In this document: positions 50,375 to 62,062 of the stretch, piece after piece | Layout of the letters: each line of letters begins with the position of its first letter | Position numbering within the stretch: the first letter of the stretch is position 1 | Assembly: GCF_964355755.1 (NCBI RefSeq) | Contig: NC_092678.1 | Location: 10,266,922 to 10,330,921, forward strand | DNA from: Antedon mediterranea | Lineage: Eukaryota; Echinodermata; Crinoidea; Comatulida; Antedonidae | Direction of reading: 5' to 3' | DNA: 64,000 nucleotides | Notes under the pieces: generated by a model | What the model saw: the letters and a program-made list of their open reading frames with translations, nothing else | Told to the model about the DNA's origin: nothing | Databases searched by the model: none | Position numbers and translations under genes: made by a program

Positions 50375-51831
50375 TTTTGTCAAAATGCTGAAAATGGTCT
50401 AAAACGTTTTTAAAACGATATTAAGCTATTTTGTGCTCTTTGATGTTTTTGTATAACCAAGTTTTTTCGAAAATCACAAAATGGTCTAAAACGTCTCCAA
50501 ATGCGATTTGAAGATATTCTGAGCACTTTGGTGTTTTTATGTTAAAAAGTTTTTTCGAAAATCACAAAATGGTCTAAAACGTCTCCAAATGCGATTTGAA
50601 GATATTCTGAGCACTTTGGTGTTTTTATGTTAAAAAGTTTTTTCGAAAATCACAAAATGGTCTAAAACGTCTCCAAATGCGATTTGAAGCTATTCTATAC
50701 ACTTTGATGTTTTGTGTTAAAAAGTTTTGTCGAAATGCTCAAAATGGTTTAAAACGTTTTTAAAACGATATTAAGCTATTTTGTGCTCTTTGATGTTTTT
50801 GTGTAACCAAGTTTCATCGAAATGAACAAAATGGTCTAAAACGTCTCCAAATGCGATTTGAAGCTTTTCCAAGCACTTTGCTGTTTTTATGTTAACAAGT
50901 TTTTTCGAAAATCACAAAATTGTCTAAAACGTCTCAAAATGCGATTTGAAGGTATTCTGAGCACTTTGGTGTTTTTGTGTGAAAAGTTTTAACGAAAAGC
51001 TCAAAATGGTCTAAAACGGTTCTAATGTGATTTTAAGCACTTTGATGTTTTTGTACAACCAAGTTTCATCGAAATGCTCAAAATGGTCTAAAACGTTTTT
51101 AAAACGATATTAAGCTATTTTGTGCTCTTTGATGTTTTTGTGTAACCAAGTTTTTTCGAAAATCACAAAATGGTCTAAAACGTCTCCAAATGCGATTTGA
51201 AGGTTTTCTAAGCACTTTGGTGTTTTTATGTTAACAAGTTTTTTCGAAAATCACAAAATGGTCTAAAACGTCTCAAAATGCGATTTGAAGGTATTCTGAG
51301 CACTTTGGTGTTTTTGTGTGAAAAGTTTTAACGAAATGCTCAAAATGGTCTAAAACGGTTTCTAATGTGATTTTAACCACTTTGATGTTTTTGTGTAACC
51401 AAGTTCTTTTCGAAAATCACAAAATGGTCTAAAACGTCTCCAAATGCGATTTGAAGCTTTTCTAAGCACTTTGGTGTTTTTATGTTAACAAGTTTTTTCG
51501 AAAATCACAAAATGGTCTAAAACGTCTCAAAATGCGATTTGAAGGTATTCTGAGCACTTTGGTGTTTTTGTGTGAAAAGTTTTAACGAAATGCTCAAAAT
51601 GGTCTAAAACGGTTTCTAATGTGATTTTAACCACTTTGATGTTTTTGTGTAACCAAGTTTTTTCGAAAATCACAAAATGGTCTAAAACGTCTCCAAATGC
51701 GATTTGAAGCTTTTCTAAGCACTTTGGTGTTTTTATGTTAACAAGTTTTTTCGAAAATCACAAAATGGTCTAAAACGTCTCCAAATGCGATTTGAAGCTA
51801 TTCTGTACACTTTGATGTTTTGTGTGAAAAG
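50375..51831 (+). repeat. 1457-bp tandem duplication, unit 1
   Basis: The rare AAATGCTGAAAATGG tail at 50383 recurs 1457 bp later (51840), and the following GTATAACC, ATACAC, CGAAAAGCTC, GTACAACC and GTTCTTTTCG variants keep the same spacing. A substitution here gives GAAGGTTTTCTAAG near 51199. The unit is about 17 monomers long. Confidence 0.85.
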
Positions 51832-52985
51832 TTTTAACAAAATGCTGAAAATGGTCTAAAACGTTTTTAAAACGATATTAAGCTATTTTGTGCTCTTTGA
51901 TGTTTTTGTATAACCAAGTTTTTTCGAAAATCACAAAATGGTCTAAAACGTCTCCAAATGCGATTTGAAGATATTCTGAGCACTTTGGTGTTTTTATGTT
52001 AAAAAGTTTTTTCGAAAATCACAAAATGGTCTAAAACGTCTCCAAATGCGATTTGAAGATATTCTGAGCACTTTGGTGTTTTTATGTTAAAAAGTTTTTT
52101 CGAAAATCACAAAATGGTCTAAAACGTCTCCAAATGCGATTTGAAGCTATTCTATACACTTTGATGTTTTGTGTTAAAAAGTTTTGTCGAAATGCTCAAA
52201 ATGGTTTAAAACGTTTTTAAAACGATATTAAGCTATTTTGTGCTCTTTGATGTTTTTGTGTAACCAAGTTTCATCGAAATGAACAAAATGGTCTAAAACG
52301 TCTCCAAATGCGATTTGAAGCTTTTCCAAGCACTTTGCTGTTTTTATGTTAACAAGTTTTTTCGAAAATCACAAAATTGTCTAAAACGTCTCAAAATGCG
52401 ATTTGAAGGTATTCTGAGCACTTTGGTGTTTTTGTGTGAAAAGTTTTAACGAAAAGCTCAAAATGGTCTAAAACGGTTCTAATGTGATTTTAAGCACTTT
52501 GATGTTTTTGTACAACCAAGTTTCATCGAAATGCTCAAAATGGTCTAAAACGTTTTTAAAACGATATTAAGCTATTTTGTGCTCTTTGATGTTTTTGTGT
52601 AACCAAGTTTTTTCGAAAATCACAAAATGGTCTAAAACGTCTCCAAATGCGATTTGAAGCTTTTCTAAGCACTTTGGTGTTTTTATGTTAACAAGTTTTT
52701 TCGAAAATCACAAAATGGTCTAAAACGTCTCAAAATGCGATTTGAAGGTATTCTGAGCACTTTGGTGTTTTTGTGTGAAAAGTTTTAACGAAATGCTCAA
52801 AATGGTCTAAAACGGTTTCTAATGTGATTTTAACCACTTTGATGTTTTTGTGTAACCAAGTTCTTTTCGAAAATCACAAAATGGTCTAAAACGTCTCCAA
52901 ATGCGATTTGAAGCTTTTCTAAGCACTTTGGTGTTTTTATGTTAACAAGTTTTTTCGAAAATCACAAAATGGTCTAAAACGTCTC
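51832..52985 (+). repeat. 1457-bp tandem duplication, unit 2 (truncated)
   Basis: This second unit matches the first until about 52985, then continues with GAAGCTATTCTGTACAC joined to GTGTGAAAAGTTTTAACG where unit 1 has GGTATTC. It therefore lacks the last three to four monomers of unit 1. The following 52985-53600 is a mosaic; 53204-53213 (AAGGTTTTTCG) and 53523-53530 (eight Ts) are private variants. Confidence 0.82.
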
Positions 52986-53600
52986 CAAATGCGATTTGAA
53001 GCTATTCTGTACACTTTGATGTTTTGTGTGAAAAGTTTTAACGAAATGCTCAAAATTGTCTAAAACGGTTTCTAATGTGATTTTAAGCACTTTGATGTTT
53101 TTGTAAAACCAAGTTTCATCGAAATGCACAAAATGGTCTAAAACGTCTCCAAATGCGATTTGAAGCTTTTCCAAGCACTTTGGTGTTTTTATGTTAACAA
53201 GGTTTTTCGAAAATCACAAAATGGTCTAAAACGTCTCCAAATGCGATTTGAAGCTTTTCCAAGCACTTTGCTGTTTTTATGTTAACAAGTTTTTTCGAAA
53301 ATCACAAAATGGTCTAAAACGTCTCAAAATACGATATTAAGCTGTTTTGTGCACTTTGATGATTTGTGTGAAAAGTTTTAACGAAATGCTCAAAATGGTC
53401 TAAAACGGTTTCTAATGTGATTTTAAGCACTTTGATGTTTTTATGTAGCCAAGTTTTTTCGAAAATCACAAAATGGTCAAAAACGTCTCCAAATGCGATT
53501 TGAAGCTTTTCTAAGCACTTTGGTTTTTTTATGTTAACAAGTTTTTTCGAAAATCACAAAATGGTCTAAAACGTCTTCAAATGCGATTTGAAGATATTCT

Positions 53601-56600
53601 GAGCACTTTGGTGTTTTTCTGTTAAAAAGTATTTTCGAAAATCACAAAATGGCCTAAAACGTCTCCAAATGCGATTTGAAGCTATTCTGTACACTTTGAT
53701 GTTTTGTGTGAAAAAGTTTTGTCAAAATGCTCAAAATGGTCTAAAACGTTTTTAAAACGATATTAAGCTATTTTGTGCTCTTTGATGTGTTTGTATAACC
53801 AAGTTTTTTCGAAAATCACAAAATGGTCTAAAACGTCTCCAAATGCGATTTGAAGATTTTCCAAGCACTTTGCTGTTTTTATGTTAACAATTTTTTTCGA
53901 AAATCATAAAATGGTCTAAAACGTCTCCAAATGCGATTTGAAGCTATTCTGTACACTTTGATGTTTTGTGTGAAAAGTTTTGTCGAAATGCTCAAAATGG
54001 TCTAAAACGTTTTTAAAACGATATTAAGCTATTTTGTGCTCTTTGATGTTTTTGTGTAACCAAGTTTCATCGAAATGAGCAAAATGGTCTAAAACGTCTC
54101 CAAATGCGATTTGAAGCTTTTCTAAGCACTTTGGTGTTTTTATGTTAACAAGTTTTTTCGAAAATCACAAAATGGTCTAAAACGTCTCCAAATGCGATTT
54201 GAAGATATTCTGAGCACTTTGCTGTTTTTATGTTAACAAGTTTTTTCGAAAATCACAAAATGGTCTAAAACGTCTCAAAATGCTATTTGAAGGTATTCTG
54301 AGCACTTTGGTGTTTTTGTGTGAAAAGTTTTAACGAAATGCTCAAAATGGTCTAAAACGGTTCTAATGTGATTTTAAGCACTTTGATGTTTTTGTATAAC
54401 CAAGTTTCATCGAAATGCTCAAAATGGTCTAAAACGTTTTTAAAACGATATTAAGCTATTTTGTGCTCTTTGATGTTTTTGTGTAACGAAGTTTCATCGA
54501 AATTAACAAAATGGTCTAAAACGTCTCCAAATGCGATTTGAAGCTTTTCCAAGCACTTTGCTGTTTTTATGTTAACAAGTTTTTTCGAAAATCACAAAAT
54601 GGCCTAAAACGTCTCAAAATGCGATTTCAAGGTATTCTGAGCACTTTGGTGTTTTTGTGTGAAAGGTTTTAACGAAATGCTCAAAATGGTCTAAAACGGT
54701 TTCTAATGTGATTTAAAGCACTTTGATGTTTTTGTATAACCAAGTTTCATCGAAATGCACAAAATGGTCTAAAACGTCTCCAAATGCGATTTGAAGCTTT
54801 TCTAAGCACTTTGCTGTTTTTATGTTAACAAGTTTTTTCGAAAATCACAAAATGGTCTAAAACGTCTCCAAATGCGATTTGAAGATATTCTGAGCACTTT
54901 GGTGTTTTTATGTTAAAAAGTTTTTTCGAAAATCACAAAATGGTCTAAAACGTCTCCAAATGCGATTTGAAGATATTCTGAGCACTTTGGTGTTTTTATG
55001 TTAACAAGTTTTTTCGAAAATCACAAAATGGTCTAAAACGTCTCCAAATGCGATTTGAAGCTATTCTGTACACTTTGATGTTTTGTGTGAAAAAGTTTTG
55101 TCGAAATGCTCAAAATGGTCTAAAACGTTTTTAAAACGATATTAAGCTATTTTGTGCTCTTTGATGTTTTTCTGTAACCAAGTTTTATCGAAATGAACAA
55201 AATGGTCTAAAACGTCTCCAAATGCGATTTGAAGCTTTTCCAAGCACTTTGCTGTTTTTATGTTAACAAGTTTTTTCGAAAATCACAAAATGGTCTAAAA
55301 CGTCTCAAAATGCGATTTGAAGGTATTCTGAGCACTTTGGTGTTTTTGTGTGAAAAGTTTTAACGAAATGCTCAAAATTGTCTAAAACGGTTTCTAATGT
55401 GATTTTAAGCACTTTGATGTTTTTGTAAAACCAAGTTTCATCGAAATGAACAAAATGGTCTAAAATGTCTCCAAATGCGATTTGAAGCTTTTCCAAGCAC
55501 TTTGCTGTTTTTATGTTAACAAGCTTTTTCGAAAATCACAAAATGGTCTAAAACGTCTCCAAATGCGATTTGAAGATATTCTGAGCACTTTGGTGTTTTT
55601 ATGTTAAAAAGTTTTTTCGAAAATCACAAAATGGTCTAAAACGTCTCCAAATGCAATTTGAAGATATTCTGAGCACTTTGGTGTTTTTATGTTAAAAAGT
55701 TTTTTCGAAAATCACAAAATGGTCTAAAACGTCTCCAAATGCGATTTGAAGCTATTCTGTACACTTTGATGTTTTGTGTGAAAAAGTTTTGTCGAAATGC
55801 TCAAAATGGTTTAAAACGTTTTTAAAACGATATTAAGTTATTTTGTGCTCTTTGATGTTTTTGTGTAACCAAGTTTCATCGAAATGAACAAAATGGTCTA
55901 AAACGTCTCCAAATGCGATTTGAAGCTTTTCCAAGCACTTTGCTGTTTTTATGTTAACAAGTTTTTTCGAAAATCACAAAATGGTGTAAAACGTCTCAAA
56001 ATGCGATTTGAAGGTATTCTGAGCACTTTGGTGTTTTTGTGTGAAAAGTTTTAACGAAATGCTCAAAATGGTCTAAAACGGTTCTAATGTGATTTTAAGC
56101 TATTCTAGACACTTTGATGTTTTGTGTGAAAAAGTTTTCTCGAAATGCTCAAAATGGTCTAAAACGTTTTCCAATACCATATTAAGCTATTTTGTGCAAT
56201 TTGATGTTTTTGTGTAACCAAGTTTTTTGAAATGCGATTTGAAGATATTCTGAGGACTCTGGTGTTTTTATGTTAAAAAGTTTTTTCGAAAATCACAAAA
56301 TGGTCTAAAACGTCTCCAAATGCGATTTGAAGATATTCTGAGCACTTTGGTGTTTTTATGTTAAAAAGTTTTTTCGAAAATCACAAAATGGTCTAAAACG
56401 TCTCCAAATGCGAGTTGAAGCTATTCTGTACACTTTGATGTTTTGTGTGAAAAAGTTTTGTCGAAATGCTCAAAATGGTCTAAAACGTTTTTAAAACGAT
56501 ATTAAGCTATTTTGTGCTCTTTGATGTTTTTGTGTAACCAAGTTTTTTCGAAAATCACAAAATGGTCTAAAACGTCTCCAAATGCGATTTGAAGCTTTTC

Positions 56601-59600
56601 TAAGCACTTTGGTGTTTTTATGTTAACAAGTTTTTTCGCAAATCACAAAATTGTCTAAAACGTCTCCAAATGCGATTTGAAGATATTCTGAGCACATTGG
56701 TGTTTTTATGTTAAAAAAGTTTTTTCGAAAATCACAAAATGGTCTAAAACGTTTCCAAATGCGATTTGAAGCTCTTCTGTACACTTTGATGTTTTGTGTG
56801 AAAAAGTTTTTTCGAAATGCTCAAAATGGTCTAAAACGTTTTTAAATACGATATTAAGCTGTTTTGTGCACTTTGATGGTTTGTGTGAAAAGTTTTAACG
56901 AAATGCTCAAAATGGTCAAAAACGGTTTCTAATGTGATTTTAAGCACTTTGATGTTTTTGTGTAACCAAGTTTTTTCGAAAATCACAAATTGGTCTAAAA
57001 CGTCTCCAAATGCGATTTGAAGCTTTTCTAAACACTTTGGTGCTTTTATGTTAACAAGTTTTTTCGAAAATCACAAAATGGTCTAAAACGTCTCCAAATG
57101 CGATTTGAAGCTTTTCTAAACACTTTGGTGTTTTTATGTTAACAAGTTTTTTCGAAAATCACAAAATGGTCTAAAACGTCTTCAAATGCGATTTGAAGAT
57201 ATTCTGAGCACTTTGGTGTTTTTCTGTTAAAAAGTTTTTTCGAAAATCACAAAATGGTCTAAAACGTCTCCAAATGCGATTTGAAGCTCTTCTGTACACT
57301 TTGATGTTTTGTGTGAAAAAGTTTTCTCGAAATGCTCAAAATGGTCTAAAACGTTTTCCAATACCATATTAAGCTATTTTGTGCAATTTGATGTTTTTAT
57401 GTAACCAAGTTTTTTGAAATGCGATTTGAAGATATTCTGAGCACTTTGGTGTTTTTATGTTAAAAAGTTTTTTCGAAAATCACAAAATGGTCTAAAACGT
57501 CTCCAAATGCGATTTGAAGATATTCTGAGCACTTTGGTGTTTTTATGTTAAAAAGTTTTTTCGAAAATCACAAAATGGTCTAAAACGTCTCCAAATGCGA
57601 TTTGAAGCTATTCTGTACACTTTGATGTTTTGTGTGAAAAAGTTTTGTCGAAATGCTCAAAATGGTCTAAAACGTTTTTAAAACGATATTAAGCTATTTT
57701 GTGCTCTTTGATGTTTTTGTGTAACCAAGTTTTTTCGAAAATCACAAAATGGTCTAAAACGTCTCCAAATGCGATTTGAAGCTTTTCTAAGCACTTTGGT
57801 GTTTTTATGTTAACAAAATTTTTCGAAAATCACAAAATGGTCTAAAACGTCTCAAAATGCGATTTGAAGGTATTCTGAGCACTTTGGTGTTTTTGTGTGA
57901 AAAGTTTTAACGAAATGCTCAAAATGGTCTAAAACGGTTTCTAATGTGATTTTAAGCACTTTGATGTTTTTGTGTAACCAAGTTTTTTCGAAAATCACAA
58001 AATGGTCTAAAACGTCTCCAAATGCGATTTGAAGCTATTCTGTACACTTTGATGTTTTGTGTGAAAAAAGTTTTGTCGAAATGCTCAAAATGGTCTAAAA
58101 CGTTTTTAAAACGATATTGAGCTATTTTGTGCTCTTTGATGTTTTTGTGTAACCAAGTTTTATCGAAATGAACAAAATGGTCTAAAACGTCTCCAAATGC
58201 GATTTGAAGCTTTTCCAAGCACTTTGCTGTTTTTATATTAAGTTTTTTCGAAAATCACAAAATGGTCTAAAACGTCTCTAAATGCGATTTGAAGGTATTC
58301 TGAGCAATTTGGTGTTTTTGTGTGAAAAGTTTTAACGAAATGCTCAAAATTGTCTAAAACGGTTTCTAATGTGATTTTAAGCACTTTGATGTTTTTGTAA
58401 AACCAAGTTTCATCGAAATGCACAAAATGGTCTAAAACGTCTCCAAATGCGATTTGAAGCTATTCTGTACACTTTGATGTTTTGTGTGAAAAAAGTTTTG
58501 TCGAAATGCTCAAAATGGTCTAAAACGTTTTTAAAACGATATTAAGCTATTTTGTGCTCTTTGATGTTTTTGTGTAACCAAGTTTTATCGAAATGAACAA
58601 AATGGTCTAAAACGTCTCCAAATGCGATTTGAAGCTTTTCCAAGCACTTTGCTGTTTTTATGTTAACAGGTTTTTTCGAAAATCACAAAATGGTCTAAAA
58701 CGTCTCAAAATGCGATTTGAAGGTATTCTGAGCACTTTGGTGTTTTTGTGTGAAAAGTTTTAACGAAATGCTCAAAATTGTCTAAAACGGTTTCTAATGT
58801 GATTTTAAGCACTTTGATGTTTTTGTAAAACCAAGTTTCATCGAAATGCACAAAATGGTCTAAAATGTCTCCAAATGCGATTTGAAGCTTTTCCAAGCAC
58901 TTTGCTGTTTTTATGTTAACAAGCTTTTTCGAAAATCACAAAATGGTCTAAAACGTCTCCAAATGTGATTTGAAGATATTCTGAGCACTTTGGTATTTTT
59001 ATGTTAAAAAGTTTTTTCGAAAATCACAAAATGGTCTAAAACGTCTCCAAATGCGATTTGAAGATATTCTGAGCACTTTGGTGTTTTTATGTTAAAAAGT
59101 TTTTTCGAAAATCACAAAATGGTCTAAAACGTCTCCAAATGCGATTTGAAGCTATTCTGTACACTTTGATGTTTTGTGTGAAAAAGTTTTGTCGAAATGC
59201 TCAAAATGGTTTAAAACGTTTTTAAAACGATATTAAGCTATTTTGTGCTCTTTGATGTTTTTGTATAACCAAGTTTCATCGAAATGCACAAAATGGTCTA
59301 AAACGTCTCCAAATACGATTTGAAGCTTTTCCAAGCACTTTGCTGTTTTTATGTTAACAAGTTTTTTCGAAAATCACAAAATTGTCTAAAACGTCTCAAA
59401 ATGCGATTTGAAGGTATTCTGAGCACTTTGGTGTTTTTGTGTGAAAAGTTTTAACGAAAAGCTCAAAATGGTCTAAAACGGTTCTAATGTGATTTTAAGC
59501 ACTTTGATGTTTTTGTACAACGAAGTTTCATCGAAATGCTCAAAATGGTCTAAAACGTTTTTAAAACGATATTAAGCTATTTTGTGCTCTTTGATGTTTT

Positions 59601-62062
59601 TGTGTAACCAAGTTTTTTTCGAAAATCACAAAATGGTCTAAAACGTCTCCAAATGCGATTTGAAGCTTTTCTAAGCACTTTGGTGTTTTTATGTTAACAA
59701 GTTTTTTCGAAAATCGCAAAATGGTCTAAAACGTCTCAAAATGCGATTTGAAGGTATTCTGAGCACTTTGGTGTTTTTGTGTGAAAAGTTTTAACGAAAT
59801 GCTCAAAATGGTCTAAAACGGTTTCTAATGTGATTTTAACCACTTTGATGTTTTTGTGTAACCAAGTTCTTTTCGAAAATCACAAAATGGTCTAAAACGT
59901 CTCCAAATGCGATTTGAAGCTTTTCTAAGCACTTTGGTGTTTTTATGTTAACAAGTTTTTTCGAAAATCACAAAATGGTCTAAAACGTCTCAAAATGCGA
60001 TTTGAAGGTATTCTGAGCACTTTGGTGTTTTTGTGTGAAAAGTTTTAACGAAATGCTCAAAATGGTCTAAAACGGTTTCTAATGTGATTTTAACCACTTT
60101 GATGTTTTTGTGTAACCAAGTTTTTTCGAAAATCACAAAATGGTCTAAAACGTCTCCAAATGCGATTTGAAGCTTTTCTAAGCACTTTGGTGTTTTTATG
60201 TTAACAAGTTTTTTCGAAAATCACAAAATGGTCTAAAACGTCTCCAAATGCGATTTGAAGCTATTCTGTACACTTTGATGTTTTGTGTGAAAAAAGTTTT
60301 GTCGAAATGCTCAAAATGGTCTAAAACGTTTTTAAAACGATATTAAGCTATTTTGTGCTCTTTGATGTTTTTGTGTAACCAAGTTTTATCGAAATGAACA
60401 AAATGTTCTAAAACGTCTCCAAATGCGATTTGAAGCTTTTCCAAGCACTTTGCTGTTTTTATGTTAAGTTTTTTCGAAAATCACAAATTGGTCTAAAACG
60501 TCTCTAAATGCGAGTTGAAAGTATTCTGAGCACTTTGGTGTTTTTGTGTGAAAAGTTTTAACGAAATGCTCAAAATTGTCTAAAACGGTTTCTAATGTGA
60601 TTTTAAGCACTTTGATGTTTTTGTAAAACCAAGTTTCATCGAAAATCACAAAATGGTCTAAAACGTCTCCAAATGCGATTTGAAGATATTCTGAGCACTT
60701 TGGTGTTTTTATGTTAAAAAGTTTTTTCGAAAATCACAAAATGGTCTAAAACGTCTCCAAATGCGATTTGAAGCTCTTCTGTACACTTTGATGTTTTGTG
60801 TGAATAAGTTTTGTCAAAATGCTCAAAATGGTCTTAAACGTTTTTAAAACGATATTAAGCTATTTTGTGCTCTTTGATGTTTTTGTATAACCAAGTTTTT
60901 TCGAAAATCACAAAATTGTCTAAAACGTCTCCAAATGCGATTTGAAGATATTCTGAGCACTTTGGTGTTTTTATGTTAAAAAGTTTTTTCGAAAATCACA
61001 AAATGGTCTAAAACGTCTCCAAATGCGATTTGAAGATATTCTGAGCACTTTGGTGTTTTGTGTGAAAAGTTTTGTCGAAATGCTCAAAATGGTCTAAAAC
61101 GTTTTTAAAACGATATTAAGCTATTTTGTGCTCTTTGATGTTTTTGTGTAACCAAGTTTCATCGAAATGAACAAAATGGTCTAAAACGTCTCCAAATGCG
61201 ATTTGAAGCTTTTCTAAGCACTTTGGTGTTTTTATGTTAACAAGTTTTTTCGAAAATCACAAAATGGTCTAAAACGTCTCCAAATGCGATTTGAAGATAT
61301 TCTGAGCACTTTGCTGTTTTTATGTTAACAAGTTTTTCGAAAATCACAAAATGGTCTAAAACGTCTCAAAATGCTATTTGAAGGTATTCTGAGCACTTTG
61401 GTGTTTTTGTGTGAAAAGTTTTAACGAAATGCTCAAAATGGTCTAAAACGGTTCTAATGTGATTTTAAGCACTTTGATGTTTTTGTATAACCAAGTTTCA
61501 TCGAAATGCTCAAAATGGTCTAAAACGTTTTTAAAACGATATTAAGCTATTTTGTGCTCTTTGATGTTTTTGTGTAACGAAGTTTCATCGAAATGAACAA
61601 AATGGTCTAAAACGTCTCCAAATGCGATTTGAAGCTTTTCCAAGCACTTTGCTGTTTTTATGTTAACAAGTTTTTTCGAAAATCACAAAATGGCCTAAAA
61701 CGTCTCAAAATGCGATTTCAAGGTATTCTGAGCACTTTGGTGTTTTTGTGTGAAAGGTTTTAACGAAATGCTCAAAATGGTCTAAAACGGTTTCTAATGT
61801 GATTTTAAGCACTTTGATGTTTTTGTATAACCAAGTTTCATCGAAATGCACAAAATGGTCTAAAACGTCTCCAAATGCGATTTGAAGCTTTTCTAAGCAC
61901 TTTGCTGTTTTTATGTTAACAAGTTTTTTCGAAAATCACAAAATGGTCTAAAACGTCTCCAAATGCGATTTGAAGATATTCTGAGCACTTTGGTGTTTTT
62001 ATGTTAAAAAGTTTTTTCGAAAATCACAAAATGGTCTAAAACGTCTCCAAATGCGATTTGAA
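53601..62062 (+). repeat. Large block, copy 2 (of 1-8550)
   Basis: This block repeats the first 8.5 kb of the window in the same orientation. It has its own changes: TTAACAAAATT near 57810, a GTCTTAAACG landmark near 60833, five rather than six Ts near 61333, and loss of one complete monomer near 60640. Just upstream (about 53230-53600) the sequence resembles 23770-24137 instead, which suggests where the copied segment was joined. Confidence 0.92.
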
